A DNA stretch of 64,000 nucleotides from Rotaria macrura (lineage: Eukaryota > Rotifera > Eurotatoria > Philodinida > Philodinidae). Under the pieces are notes generated by a model, which searched no databases, had not been told where the DNA came from, and was given only the letters and a program-made list of their open reading frames with translations. Both the position numbers and the translations under genes were made by a program. Positions 27,474 through 42,600 of the stretch are shown in pieces (positions within the stretch are counted from its first letter, which is position 1; each line of letters starts with the position of its first letter). The stretch lies in assembly GCA_900239685.1 (NCBI GenBank), contig OENT01000278.1:62001-126000 (forward strand). The letters run 5' to 3'.

Positions 27474-28988
27474 GTGATTTCCAACTATACTTATGCGTTT
27501 TCTTTTTTTCTCCTCCTTTTCCCGACCCACTCACGTAGCTCGTTCAAATTGCTTTCAATTTTTGTCGCCAATCGATAAGTATTAGAAAACAGACAGACAC
27601 ATAGACAGAAGATCGAGATCGACAAGTTGATTGAATAAGAAACAAGAAAGAAATTAGTCTGAGTGAATAAGTAAGAGTGGCACAAAGTTAGAGCGAGAGC
27701 ATTGACATCTTACAATCATTAACAATACGAAGATAGAACAAATCAATGCGAACTATTAGACACTGGCATAAGTTCTCAGAGGCTTTGAACTCTTAAACAC
27801 GTTATCCGATTGGTAGATTGTACGCGATATGTTTAAAAATTGGAACACATTCTACATTGGACTTGATGCTTAACTTATTTCCTATGTACAATGATAGATA
27901 GACCTCCTACTAGAGAATTCTTCTACGTAAATCTAATACTGTTATTTATTAAAAATTAGCAGAATCTCAATGCTCAATTAGAGTTAGTATGCAATTGCAT
28001 AGTCTAATAAAGAGCAGTTTAGCGTTTTTTTAATAACCTCCTATGATGCGACTAAAATTTAACAAACGCTTGTTAGAATATTCGTTTTTACTTAATTTCA
28101 TTCGCTTTCTGTTTGAGTTATGAGGTTTCCAACGTACAAATATAATGTGGAGATGCCATACCTACCTTCGATCTACTCGTATGATTCATCATCATCATTA
28201 TAATGAAAATCAAGGATTCTTAAAATGATTCAATGGAATTATATGAATAATAAGTAGACGAACAAGTTTCGTAGCTCTACAAATGCTTCATCAAAATAAT
28301 TGAACGTTGGAAAGTCTTCATCATCGCTTAGCAGAATGGTTTCCTTATAAATTTATGCTTGATTCAATTGATTGCTATTGCTGTGTTATAAGCAACAGCG
28401 ATAAATAAAATGTTTGCTCTTTTCAAAAATGTCCGTCATATCACTGATTCGATGTATCATGAAACAGAATACAGAAACACTGCGCTCGTTTAATTTATAG
28501 CTAGAAAACAGTAGGCTAAACTTGTCACATGATCTCGTTTCGATTGCATTTTTAGTTTAGAATGCAATATATTTCTTACGGTTGACTACAATTACAACAA
28601 TCATCCACTTCAAAATTAATTATTCTTTCTCGTTCGCCTCGATAGCAGAATTTCTCTGAATGATCCTTTTAAAACTATAATGACACATAATTAAAACAAA
28701 AGATATAAATTCTTCAACGAAAACCCATATAGTAAAATTAAATCAACAAAAAAAAAACAAGATTAAGCAATTTGCAAGGTTCATTCAAAATATGAACTCT
28801 TATTTCTAACTAAAATTAGACAATAATGAATTTCGCTCGTAATATGACTATTGATAGTGCATGTGCTATTTCTTAGATGGAGTTACTGTAGACTCCGCCA
28901 ATATGATGATCAAACCATAGCAACCTATATTTAACTTTCAAAATGTCTGAAAGAACATTTGATTGACAAGAACAATAAAATATTATTT

Positions 28989-29008
28989 TGTTTTTCTGTT
29001 TTGATTAG
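28989..29008 (+). promoter_or_regulatory. Acceptor-like site before the 29020 gene
   Basis: A T-rich tract ending in GATTAG, 11 nt before the ATG; candidate leader or 5' UTR intron acceptor. Confidence 0.45.
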
Positions 29009-29019
29009 TGTAAGAGAAG

Positions 29020-29670
29020 ATGGCAGACCGAACAAAGGTTCCAAATATGCTCGATACTTTCATGTATTATAATAAAAATCCAACACCACCATTTCCTGGT
29101 AGAGGATTTCCCTAGTTGCTATTTCTACATAATTTCAATTATTGATAAATCATCTTAGGATATGGTGTGCCACCTACTTATCTACCTAATCAAACACATA
29201 TGCAACCGTATGTTGCTCAAGTTGGACTAGATCCTTGGTAATTTAATACGAGAAGCAAATCTTCGAAATAAATTAAACGATAAGCAAAATAAATTCTTTC
29301 TATTTCTTTTTTATAGGCCTGTTCATGTACCAGCTTATCCTCAGGAATACGAAACACATTTTCCCCTCGGTTAGATAGACATCTTGTTCTATTTTCTCTT
29401 CTTATTTTTTCACGATCATATGTAGGAACGAGTTATTGGTGTACACCCGAATATAAATTAACACCGAATAATCTTAATGATAGTGAACCAACATTGGTTA
29501 TTCGTGATCATCGAGCTAAACCAGGTGTTAAACTAGCTTATACAGAGAAAGGAGCCGAAAGTGATCCTCGCGTATTTCGTTATCGTTATGGTACTACAGC
29601 AGACGTTCCGGCACGACCATACTATTCTCAACCATGGCTTATTGATGAAATTCGAAAAGTCAAACATTAA
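29020..29670 (+). CDS. Unknown small Tyr/Pro-rich protein, four exons
   Basis: Exons 29020-29098, 29159-29237, 29317-29369 and 29426-29670 join in frame to 151 residues. The splice sites are clean and the introns are 56-79 nt, which supports a real gene. The sequence is rich in Pro, Tyr and His (PPTYLPNQTHMQPY, PVHVPAYPQEYETHF, PARPYYSQPWLIDEI), with no signal peptide, membrane segment or known domain. Composition of this kind is seen in small axonemal microtubule inner proteins, but I do not recognise a specific family. It ends 122 bp from the alpha-tubulin stop on the opposite strand. Confidence 0.75.
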
Positions 29671-29792
29671 GGACAATAAAATTTTTCATCAATTCATTCG
29701 TTTAGAACATTTATTTTTTTCACTTAGCGAATCAGACATAACGAACATATCATCACATACAGAGAAAATAATAATAAAATGATAAATAATGT

Positions 29793-32354
29793 CTAATATT
29801 CGCCTTCTTCTTCACCTTCAGCAGGTGCTGTATCGGCACCAACTTCTTCATAATCTTTTTCTAACATAGCCAAATCTTCACGAGCTTCACTAATGTCAAT
29901 AACGAAAGAAAAAAACGAAAACCATTCAACAAAAATTAACCATTTTGAATTATAATACCTGAATTCACCTTCTTCCATACCTTCGCCGACATAATGATGT
30001 ACAAATGCTCGTTTTGCGTAGAGTAAATCAAATTTATGATCAAGACGTGCCCATGCTTCTGCAAACATTGAAAAGTCAATATCACACCAGAAAGGAAGAA
30101 AAAAAAGAATATTGCTTATAATTTACCTGCAATAGCTGTTGTATTCGCCATCATCTAAATCAGTTGATTCAAAGACAGTTTTCTTTTATTTTAACGAAAA
30201 AGTGTCGTCTCTCTTACGCAAGCAGCACGTTGAACCTTAGCTAAATCACCTCCCGGTACCACTGTCGGTGGTTGATAGTTAATACCAATTTTAAAACCTA
30301 TATTTTAAATTAAATAATGAAGAAAAAGTAAACGAGTAATCTAATTATTCTCACCTGTTGGACACCAATCGACAAATTGAATGTTTCGATTAGCTTTCAA
30401 TGTTGAAATAGTGGCTACGTTAAAATAAAAAATAAAACCGACGACCATCTCAGTTACAAAGAAGCAAATAAACAAAAACGTTTTACCATTGATATCTTTC
30501 GGTACAACATCACCTCGATAGAGAATACAGCAAGCCATATATTTTCCATGTCTTGGATCACATTTAACTAATTGATTTCCGGGTTCGAAAAGAGCTGATG
30601 TTACTTCGGATGTTGTCAATTGTTCATGATAGGCTTTCTCGGCTGATATGATCGGGGCATATGTTGTTAGAGGAAAATGAATACGTGGATAAGGAACAAG
30701 ATTTGTTTGAAATTCCGTCAGGTCAACATTAATAGCACCATCAAATCGTAGAGAAGCTGTTATAGATGAAATAACTTGTGCCTAAAATAGAAGATTTTCT
30801 CATTTGCTTTTTGTTTTCAATATTTTTTCCTATTGACTATTATCTTGATTTACCATAATGCGATTAACATTTGTATATGTTGGCTTTTCAAGATCAAGGT
30901 TTCGTCGGCATACATCATAAACAGCTTCATTATCAATACAAAAACAACAATCTGAATTTTCGAATGTGCTATGTGTCACTGAAAAATAATACGATCTGCA
31001 ATTGAACAACGATCATAACAATGTTAACTATAAACCGACCAAGAATAGAATTGTATGGTTCTACAACAGCAGTTGCTATACGTGGGGCTGGATAAACAGC
31101 AAATTCAAGTTTAGATTTTTTTCCATAGTCAACGGCTAATCTTTCAATAAGTAATGAAGTAAAACCTTTGCAAGGAAAATACAAGAACAGAAGAAATTTT
31201 CTGAATTAGTTTTCGTTAAAAATCAACAAACCTGAACCTGTACCACCACCAAAGCTATGAAACACAAAAAATCCTAATAGACCAGAACATTGATCAGCTA
31301 ATTTTCGAATACGATCAAGTACTAAGTCAATGATTTCTTTGCCCACCGTATATCGACCACGAGCATAATTGTTTGCTGCATCTTCTTTGCCCGAGATAAG
31401 TGTTTCAGGATGAAATAATTGACGATAAGTACCAGTTCGTACTTCATCTATCAAGAGAAGAAAGAAACCTGGAAATTTTCCTACTGTTGACGTACAGCAC
31501 AAGTTTAGAGCATTTGTGTTGGCCTGATTTTTTCTCCAGTGTAACAAAAAATAGAAAATTCGAGAAATATTTCTTCGGTTAAAACGTTTCTCAGCTATGA
31601 TGACTAAGCTTGATAATTTCTACGAAGTGTTTTCAATGAGAGTGAGCCAAACATCATGAATCTTAAATCCAGATATTTATGGTTCATTCGAACACTATGA
31701 GAAACGATTCCATTTGATATCCATGCCGTAATAATAAGGGTAGTATCAAGCTTTGTGGGTGCTAAATTTTATGAAGTCTACAATAGTTCTTCAGTTTATA
31801 CTGCTCGTTGAAAAACAAATATTTCCTCTAAAACTTTCAAAAGTGAACTAATCCTCTCAAATAATTTTTTTAAGTATTGATTCATATTTTTGTTGAATTC
31901 TACACAGAACATAGTTTCGAGAAGAAAATCTTAAAACTAAACAATTGCTCTAAACTGAAATTCGCTATTATTTCAGCTGACTCTATCATTCCTACCAATA
32001 ACTGTTGGTTCAAGATCAATAAAAACCGTTCGAGGTACATCTATTCAATGCAAACAACATTCATTGAGGACTAATTTTTGAATATATATATATGTATCTC
32101 ACATTTTCCAGCTCCTGTCTCGGCAAAAAACGTTTGAAATGAATCATCACCCGATCCAAGGGTACAATCAGTTGGCATTTGTCCATCAGGCTGTATTCCA
32201 TGTTCAAGACAATATAATTCCCAGCATGCATTTCCGATTTGTACACCACATTGACCAATATGAATAGAAAGACATTCACGCTGGTGAAATCGAAGAAAAG
32301 AAAAACGATATTTTCTATTTATCGAAGCAAACTTCGAATATTCATATTTACCAT
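29793..32354 (-). CDS. TUBA-like: Alpha-tubulin, 12 coding exons, lacking Lys40
   Basis: Microtubule subunit. Exons: 32352-32354 (ATG only), 32103-32280, 31996-32040, 31232-31447, 31040-31165, 30854-30978, 30487-30781, 30355-30414, 30218-30297, 30127-30154, 29959-30058, 29793-29889; 450 residues in all. Seen: MREC start motif (tubulin autoregulation), GTP-binding GGGTGSG, the alpha-specific [19 protein letters not shown] with the catalytic Glu of the T7 region, and an acidic tail ending EEEGEY with the terminal Tyr that is removed and re-added in detyrosination. Residue 40, the acetylated Lys of most alpha-tubulins, is Cys (PTDCTLGSG). Other differences include NSDCCFCID where NSDCAFMVD is usual, and VTH for TTH. 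These mark a divergent isotype rather than the main one. Confidence 0.96.
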
Positions 32355-35300
32355 CGTAGAATTAGTTTCAAAAAACAATAGACAAAACGAAAAATTCAGA
32401 TGATGCCTTTGTTTGATTAAATCAGTGGTTTCGTCTAGATTCAATGTAAATCACTTATTGTTTTATCGCGCTCTTTTCTTTCCTATTGTTTTACATAAAT
32501 CATTGATTAATGAATTTCTCAACAATCAGATAGAACAGTCGATTTTTACTTGATAATCGATCGAATTGAAATCTTTCAAATTTATTTGAAAAATAAAATA
32601 AATTTCGAAAGACAAACATTTCGACAAAATACTTTTTTTCCTCTTTCCAATTTACATTCATGTTCAACATATTAACTTCCTCACTTACGAAAGATTCAAT
32701 AAATTCTTCATGATTAATTGTTAATATCTATGTACATTCAACATGAGAACATCTATTAAATTTTCTACGCGTTCAAGATTGCATATAATAGCATCTTAAG
32801 TTTTCTGAAAAATTTTCAAAATGTTACGTACTCGATGACATGATCGAACATGATTGTTTTCATACTTTTCATATCCATATCTATCGCTGTTCAATACTCG
32901 AATAATATTTATGAATTAACATGCTATGTGTTTTGAAGTAATAGATCTGTATTTGTAAAGTGAAGCATATGTGAAAGATTAATTATAAATTGCAAGAAAT
33001 TTCAATGAACTTGTCAGTCATCATACTCGTGCCATGAATTGCAACATTTTGAGTTGCAGAAAATAATATATAATATTTGATGATTCATTACAAAAGTTAA
33101 AAACAAAACTTTAATGCTGTCTAAAAGATCTGAAAATAGACAAGTCTATGTCTGAGTAATACAAAATTACATCGACATCATTATATTATCTTTCTACTAT
33201 CTTTGAGAATCACTAGAGTAGCACCAATTAATGCATGACTGTTTACTAAATGATACTGCGTCAGAGATGCAGTTTGAAGGTTCCAAAAATCGAAACGAAA
33301 GAATCGAAATTCGAACTGTTCTTTCAACGTTTTTTACTTGAAACTGTTAAGGACCGAAATTTGATCGACTTTTATCTTCATGTTTGTTTCTTCATTCTTC
33401 TATGATTCCTCATGAAAAAAACTTGTCATCTTATCGTCACACTTGATTCTACTTGTCTCGCTAAATATTCAACTAATAAATCTTAAATGTCGATATCATG
33501 AACATAGAAAGCTCAGGATGCAAAATTTCACATCATTCTGAATAACAAAGCATCGATATACGGATAGCTGTGATCGAGAGATTCAAAAACAAAACTAAAA
33601 TAACGGCTACATGTAAAACTAGTGTTTGTGACGATTATCATGAATAGAGATAGAAAATAATGGTTCCTACCTATTTTTAAATCTCTTTTATATATCTGCA
33701 GTATGATTTCGCTTTCCTTTGTAGGCAACTGGAATTGTGATTTGTACAGCTATAAAAAAAAGTACAGAAAGTATGAGATTTTAAAAAATGTATGGCGGTT
33801 TTCTGAAGTGAATTTTCTGCAGTTGTAAATTAGAAAAATGAATTTATTTTTAACTCTTTGATCTTTGAAATATTAGATCTACATTATCCATAGTGTGAGA
33901 AAAAGGAAGATACTCGACCTTTTTGAAATAAATCATTTTCTACTTAAAATCGATAATGATTTTTCGGAACTTCTGTGTGATTCTATGCATTGCTGAGAGT
34001 CTATGCTAGCAATTTAGATAAGTTTTGTACTCGTAACGATTACTTAGCAAACTGAAGACATTGAGCCATCCAATGGACTATCAAGCCTCTGTGTGCCAGC
34101 AGTAGAATAATAAAAACAAAAATAATAGTAAATGTATTACAAACCTTGGATCATGAGAATTGGTAATCGTATGCACTATGAACTAAGCGTTTCTAGAAGT
34201 TATACAACCATATGAAGCAAATTTTATGCTTGTTTTATATGTACCGAAAACATAGTTTCCTTTGACGTAAATTTTTGTCGGTTTAGTTTTGTACATTTAA
34301 TGGCGTGAGAAAAGACACACACATACGCACCAAAAAATTCATGTTTCGCTCTATCTTCTGACTTCATCACAGAATTCTTTGACGAATTAATGATGAAGTT
34401 ATTTATTGGCTTCACTAGAAACGTTTTTTAAGGGTGTGAGTCAGATGATATCATTTTTTTTAAAGCAGAACGAGTATTTTGCCCAATCGGATCATAAAAG
34501 GGTTTCTTCTCTTCTTTTTCATCTACGATTTCAAGAAAATACTATTTGTTAATAAGAAATATGAATCATTGCAAAATAAAAAAGGAAGCATTGAAAATTC
34601 TGGAGAATTTAATAATATTTGATTGATGTCCAAGAACGCATGAGCGGTTCTGGTTCTTAAATTTTAGAAACCGAACTCGAAACCATAGTTTTTATCAGCT
34701 TTACCAACCAGAAACATTGCTCTGGTAGCTGCGTGTCATTGAACTGATGGACTCTAGTCGAGATTAGTTGCGCATGGTACAGGAACACCAGTTTTTGGCA
34801 AGTACTAATATAATTTGGAAAACTTCTCTATTGAACTAACCCTCTTGTATCTTCATTGTGGATTTCCAACTAGAATGGCATTTATTCTCACAGAATTCTT
34901 TTTCGATTCTATCATATTATCAAAAAATGTTGTTTGTGCTTTACTAATTGCATTCGGGAGAACTATGAAAAAAAGAAGAGAATCAGAAGTCTTTACTGAC
35001 ATTTGCTTTTCTTTTTCTAGATTTCTAGTGTTTTCTTTATGTATTTCTTTTATAATTGTGAAAGTTGAAACAGCTAGTGCTCATCTACAAAGAAGATGAA
35101 AAAGCTGCAGGTTTGCTAGGAATAGATCGATACTGATACTAAAAAATAGAAATCTGAACTAGTTGGTGTCGAAACTGAGTTGCTAAAGTTCCCTTTTTTG
35201 ACCCATGATGAACTATTGAATTCTTGTTCTTTTTTTGGGTGTCTATCATCAGCATCGCCAGACAATCAAAGGGAATTTCATGAAGTTTCAAAATTAGTAG

Positions 35301-36603
35301 ACGTGCTCGGAAGTAAAAATTGAATGACAACTTTTACTGTTTGTTTTTGTGCATAAAAAGCTAGCTCTGCCACTTTTAGTCAATAATAACAGTATAAACG
35401 CTTCGAAAAGTTTCATGAAAAGTCAATTTATTCTTAAAATCATGTTTCTAACATTTAGGGTGTCATTTCGCCACGCATACTCTTTCCATTCACTCTATTG
35501 ATACCGTTCAGTTCACTCCTATCTAATGCTCATTGATTCATTTACAGTCGGTTAGAAAGAAATATAAACGAATAAGGATTCAAATTGTATGCCAACGAAA
35601 ATGATCAATAGTTATCTTTGAAATAGATAGTAGTTTTTCAGCCGATTTATGGATAGTAATCGGATTATTCTGTTCAAAAAATCGAAGTTTGCTAAAAAAA
35701 AGAACACAAATGTTAGCAAGCATAACAAAGAAGTATTATACTTTTCGAAAAAGAAAACATTTTTAAGATGTAGCATATAGTTGCAACACAATTGTCATTG
35801 CGTGACATAACAGATTCTACATAGCGCAATGATTATTGAAGAAGATACTGAATAAGTTGTTCATGTCCTAGAAATCGCTTAATCCATTGATGTTTATCCT
35901 GCTAGTTTTTCTATCACTCTACGTTTTTTTCTGCTTGCATTCATATTTTCTTTGTGCGTCAGTTTATTCCTCATCTTTATTTTCTCTTCTGTCGATCCGA
36001 TGTCATTTTCATGACAGGTCTATATCATCGCATGGATAAAAATGAAACAAATAGGCTTTACCAGCCATCATATTATTATTGTTCATCTATTTTAATCTGC
36101 TATAAGCTTACTGAACACAATTAACATGAAAGTTTATTGTGTGACATGCTGTTTTGAAAGAGTATCCAAGGTAGACGAGTAAGATTTTTAAAAAACTGCG
36201 AATTCATGCACATGGATCAATAACGAATAGTGTGGTCCTTTCACTAAATCATTTTCTAAGAAAAACTATCACTCAGACTAATTGTCAAAAATATTCATTC
36301 CTATTTTGTAGTCGTATCATCTGAATATACATTTCTATTATGTCATACAACGAAGTAAAAAATGCTTATGAAACGGTCTTGTTATCTTCAGATGGCATGA
36401 AATTTTTTAATGTTGATATTTAAATAAGATGTATACATGGATGTATTTAAAAAAAGAGCAATAAGGTAGAATACAAGTCGAAAATGAAAGAAACAACACA
36501 ACAAATATCTAACCAATAAGCTGATTATTATTATACAAAAGACAAAGATAAAGAAAACAAAATGATTGATTTTATCTGACAGAATTTTGATTTTGTTTTT
36601 GTT
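32355..36603. other. Gene-poor region, 4.2 kb
   Basis: AT-rich, no supported gene. A short patch at about 34645-34690 has GAACC/AACCGAA repeats resembling the subterminal repeats of the 18591 hAT element, but no ends or target duplication were found. Frames such as 34815-35099 are hydrophobic low-complexity translations. Confidence 0.5.
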
Positions 36604-39600
36604 TCATTCGATATTACTTGATATGATAAAAAAAGCATTACGTAAAACACTCGATGGAAAGCAGGTTTCGAGTAAATCACGTGTTAAATATGGACATTGA
36701 TTAACAAATTGTTCGAGTAAAATATACGTGGCTTCTTTATGTATGATATCATTTGGTAAGCCATTTGAATTATTTGATGTTGAATTATTATTTGCATTTG
36801 CATATTTCGTATTTTGTCCACAATCAACATCGATTAAACGTAATAAACTTGATGATGCTAATGCGAGAAATTCCTTACAACGATCTTCAATATGTCGTTG
36901 ACCGTGTTCAAAAAAGAATGTTGTAATTAATGTATTTATAGCACGTATTAAACAATGACAATTATTTGCATGTGAATCTAATGCAACAATATATTTTGTT
37001 GATTCAAGTCTTGCTAAGCGTGGCAAAGCAACAGCTATATAAACCATGACTAGACATGAAAGTATATATTCTTCAGATTCGTTTGTTGTCGATGATGGAT
37101 CAGTTATGCTATTATTAGCACTATTCATAGAATTTTTTTGATTTATTAATGCTTGACATAATGTTGAATCTATTATTGTCGATGTACCTGTCGATGAAAT
37201 CATTTCATTAATTAGTAAATGATGTTGAGGATCATTTGAGAATGTTGTCGTTTTATATTGAGAATAAAAATGTTCTAATGTGACCATTAAAAATGGCATA
37301 CGTTTATTTAAAACATCTTCTAATGCTTCTTCAATAAGACTTTTTAATTGTAATAACACACCAATTAATATAACACGTTGTAGAAGTAAATCAACGTGTT
37401 CAAGTTGTTTTAAGTATAGTTTCATTTGTGCTGGTTTATCGAAATTTATACGAAGATTATTAAGAAGATCACGTTGACTATGTGTTAGTTTTCGAATTTC
37501 ATTGATTTGTTGAACGCAACGATAAAGTATCATTTCACATAGATATTTACAACCGTCTAGAACAAAAACCAAGAGATTTCTCATTATGATTGAACTCGAA
37601 GAAGAATATTATTGTTTTATAATTAGAAAGAAATATGTAATGGGTATATGAGATGATTGACTATCTTCCTAGATTAATATGATTCGAAATGATCAATGAA
37701 TTCGTCTTGTTGAATATTTTATTTTTTCAAAAAGGTGACTGCGTCTATAATACAACTAGTATGATTGGTATTGAACGACGTTTAGATCTCGTTAATATTC
37801 ATGCTTGAAATTTAATTCATAATTTAAGATTATGAAGCAGAATTTTATTATCAATTGAGTATTATGAGATCCAGTTTTACTGGTATGAATTTTTGAATTA
37901 GGAGCAAAATCTGTAAAACGCTTTAAATCTGATCTTTCGTTGTTAGTTGAATAAATTCGATTGAAACTGAAATGTTGGTAGATCGATAGATGAATAGTAA
38001 TTTTCTGACAATTAGAATGATAAAAGTATTTCAGCTTGGTAACCAAATTCAACTCTACTAAAGTATCTACTGTTTAAGCTGTGTATTTTAATTGATGATC
38101 ATGATTCTTTTTCTTACGTAGATATATTTCTTATTGAATTATTATATCCCCTTTGTCGAATTCCCATTCGACCACGATGAAAACCGATGGTCGAAACTGC
38201 ATCAATAAAATAGTCAAATATTATTGCTCCAATATCGTAATAACTATACTCTCTCTGTGTTAAATCATGATCTCATATCTCGGATTCATAACTTTCAAGA
38301 GAAAAACAAAGGTTCAAATGCAGATTCACGCCTATTGCGATTGTTTAGAAGTTAAAATTATAGATAAATCTTACATGGTTTAATTAATTCGACTAGTGCT
38401 CGTAATTCATTAAATGAAGCATATTCTTCGGGATCAAATGGTAATGTTAAATCTTGTTGATGAATACTAACAAATGATCGACGAATAGGCGAATAAACAA
38501 TGGTACCCATTGTAATACGTTTAACTAGTACTTCAAGGAACCAATGTGTATAAAGTGATGTTATTGTTTCATTTCCTGCACTGTCTAATGGTTGACTTTG
38601 TTGTAAAAGTACTTCATTGAATATTCTTGTTGTGTCGATTTGACAATGAGATTCAACTAATGTTAGTATGTCCATATATGATTCAACAGATGATAATAAT
38701 TCTGATGGTTTAGCAATTTCCATAGCTGGTGGACGATAATTAACCATTTCGGATAAAGATTTATTAAAACGATTTTCCAAATGTGATATTAAATATTCAT
38801 TCGGTAAAAATTTATGTTCCCATATTGTTATTTGTTTACGGTAAGATATTGAAAAACATAACTCATTCAGCACCATCATTAATTTATCTGTTTTTGTCAT
38901 ATCACGACGATTCGATCGACGTGATTCGTCGCCTGGTAATGATATTTTAACAACAGTGGAATTCGATCCTATTGTTGTATCGTGTTTGGATGAAGAACTA
39001 TGTTTTTTCGACAGTTGCTCAGCTGGTATCTTTTTTCGTAGACGTGATATAACTGCATTCTTAGGTAAAAGCTACAAAAGAGCATAGAAAAAAAACTATC
39101 AGCTAATAGACTTGGTGAGGGAAGAAGTAAACAATCAAATGCTTAGCATTTCAATAGTTCTACTTTTTTATATTGGTCGAGCATAGTATTCTTTATAAAA
39201 ATCGTAAATTAATTTCAATTTCAATGGAGACATATCCAAGAATAAACATCGAGCAACTTTTTATAGAAATCTGAAGAAATATTAAATTTTTTTTCCGATT
39301 CCAAGCGATCTATTCAGCTTGGGTGTTAAAAGCATGAGTTTGCCAAAAAAGTCTCTGGCTCTGCCGAGAATTTCAATAAAGAAAAAGTTCGCATTTTACA
39401 ATTCCTTGTTCTCTTAAAGCATTTTAAAGCGTATTCTATATTTAATAAAACTATTCTTCGATTCTAACCTGAGTATTCACTATTCAGTAACGATCGTTAT
39501 AGAATATTTCCTAACGAATAATAGTGAACAGAATTTCCATATTCATATTATCCATACAATCTAGCTGATTCGCTCGACGATTGGCTACTTATATTTTTCT

Positions 39601-42600
39601 ATTCACTAGAAATCAATAATGAAAATGTCGGCTATACACTAATTGCAAGCTTTCCGTGTTTATTTCTATGGTTATATACATTTGCCGACGAACAATACAA
39701 AATGAAATCTACGAAAAGAACGCATCGTGATCAAGTATCTTATATTCAACTACATATCATATTGTCTCATGTGTTAATAAAAAATATATAATATCTAATG
39801 CCTGAATAGGTTTCAATATTCCGACAAACCAAGAAATATCTTTTCAATCTTACCTGTTCATTCATAAGAAAATATTCATTTGCTATTTCTGATACCGTAC
39901 TTTTAATTTGTTTACATATTTCATCAATAAAAGCATGTGCACTTTTTAAACTTAAATCTCCTATTTGTTGTCGTTCTTCAGGACATAATTCATGTGTTGC
40001 ATTTATAAAATGTTGACATATCAATGGAAAAGCAATAGCGTAACGTATTTGTGATGGATAATAAATACACGATGAAAATAAATGGTCGAATTGTGTTAAA
40101 TAAAAATAAAATATTGATAAATCACTTGTTTCATAGAGTAATGTTTCAATATCATCCACACATTTCGAATGAAAACAGATGGTATTCATTGTTTGTGCAA
40201 AATTTTCATTGTGCGAAAGTGATATAGACGATAAAGATGATTTTTTTGTTACACTTGTATATGCTTGCATACGAAACCAATCAAGACGTAATGCACGTAA
40301 ATCGGCACTTGTCGATGTTGATAGTGTTGTTATTGTATTATAGAATGATGTTAACAATATTGATTCATCTTCTGTACATGACATATTAAGATTCTTTATA
40401 TTTGTTTGTAAATCATTTGAATCGAGTGTTGATAAACATTCAATATAATATTGTTTTACAACAGATGAATACGTTGTTATTAAATGACGAATTTCTTCTG
40501 CGAAAGAAAAATAGAATCATCAAAATCAATATACGATCGAAATTCTATGATAGCAATAGAATAATTTACCCATATAAAATAAAAATTCTGGATATGTTCG
40601 ATCACTATAATCATCACGTGTTGTACCAGCTGTTTTTTTATTCGTTTCTTTTTGAAGTTTAGCCGGAAAATTTTCACTATGTCGTAATAACCAAACGATT
40701 TCATCTCGTGCTAAACTTAATGCAGTGAATGCTGTTAAAAGTTTCGGACCTAAAATATGAATAATTCAATAAGTATCTAGTTGTTGAATCAACAAGGTGA
40801 TCTGTTTTTTCGTTTTAAAAGAATCTTTGAATAAAAACACAACATAGACAATATCTATCACATTGATGTTTTTTAGTCCTCGATTGTTACAAATAAATAC
40901 ATTTTTTTTTCTTTCAAAGTTTCAGATATTGTTTACTATTGTTCATTTATAAAGAATTTTTAATAGGAAGAAAGAACCTTTTCAAACGAATATCTGAATT
41001 TTAAATGTTCGAAAAGATATTTCATGTTTAATTTCGAAAGAAAGATCCTATTTACACATCTACTAACCAAGTAATGCTGGTTGATCAGCAAAAACTAATG
41101 CTAATTCTTTCAATTGCGGTCGAATATATTTTCGTCTTTCACGTCTATATAATGGTTGATCACTTATAGCTTTTTTAAATGTATCATTTAATAATTCCGT
41201 TAATTTCAATTGTCTATATGATTTATAAATATCTAAATTTTGATGTAAATATTGATGTGTTAATAATAATTCATCGCGATAGAGAACATGAACAAAACTG
41301 CTTGATAATGCTTTTTCAAATAGTTGCAAACATTTAGAATTCATTATTAATTGTTGTGGACATACAATCATTGCATAGATAATCCAACGTTCAATTGTTT
41401 CTTGTGATAAATATTCACATGGTAAAACCTCGGACGTGTCCATTAAATGTGCTGTTTGTGACGTAGCAAGTAAACTAAGTAAATTTTTTGCTCGCCAATC
41501 CGATACCTTACATGTACGACGATCATATACAGGTGCTAGTGATTGTATAGCATCGCCTATTGAACGTACATGTGGAACGAATTCATCATGTAGTTTACGT
41601 AATGGTTGTTCATAATCGATTATCATTTGACCAAGACGTGGAAAACTTGCATCACCATGACCATGTATTAAATCTGTTGCTATATTGTATAAGCCAAGAA
41701 CTATTTTACGATCATCAACACGTGATAGAAGTATCATGAGTGATACGTATGTTGAGATTAAGTCCAAATAAGATTTTGTCAAGTCATAATTAAGTGTCTA
41801 ATATATAATACGACGAAAAAAAATAAATAAAACAGTTCATATTAATAAATGAAAATAGAAAGAACAATGATTGACATACAATATCAAAATGAACTTGACA
41901 AGCATCAATAGTAGTTAATAAGTCGGTAACATGATCCTAGACGATGCAAATATGACTTTGTAGGTTGTTTACATCGCGAAATAAAAAGATCGAAACTTAC
42001 ACGAAATTCTAAAAGATCAACAAATGTAAAATAATATATTGCAAGTGATTTGATTATATCAGTTTTAATAGACGTAAGTGGTTGAAATTGACTCTATTAA
42101 AATATCCAAAATAGTACATGTGTTGGTTAATTACACAAGTAAACATCAATACTTTATCAACAGCTGGAAATTTCTTTTGTATCTGACGTAGAACCGAATC
42201 AAGATTTTTATCCAGAAGAAATGATGGTTTCGATTTTGTTTCAGCACATGCCTAAAATAAATTACATATAATAATGTTTGAAATCTTTCTTTTCATATCA
42301 TCGAACTCTGTTTTAAATGTAATATTTTATTTTCGCTGAGGGGGGGGGGGAGGGTGGGCGGGAAGGAAGTTTTACAATTAAGTTGTTTTTCGAGAAAATA
42401 AATTTTTTGCATGAATGAATTATCGAACAGTGAAAAGTACTTTTGATCACTTAGTTTGAGTTTGATTTTCTACTGATAGGATAATATTGATTTACAATTC
42501 AGCCGATAGCTATCTTGGAAATAGCATATTTTGTATTCGTTTATCCTATAGAATGAATGTCTAAGTTTATTAATTGATTGAATCGAGCCTAGGAAAATTC

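Larger units (their letters stand above)
26285..29006. other. Intergenic, 2.7 kb
   Basis: Divergent promoters expected for the serine-rich gene (minus) and the small plus-strand gene at 29020. Contains a TA microsatellite (26593-26614) and a CT-rich tract (27451-27473). The open frames here are low-complexity. Confidence 0.5.

Noticed and set aside
34645-34690. GAACC-rich patch as another hAT end
   Set aside because: No CAG..CTG terminus or octamer duplication found.
37280-37477. Plus-strand frame across the last NCKAP1 exon
   Set aside because: Antisense shadow of a confirmed coding exon.
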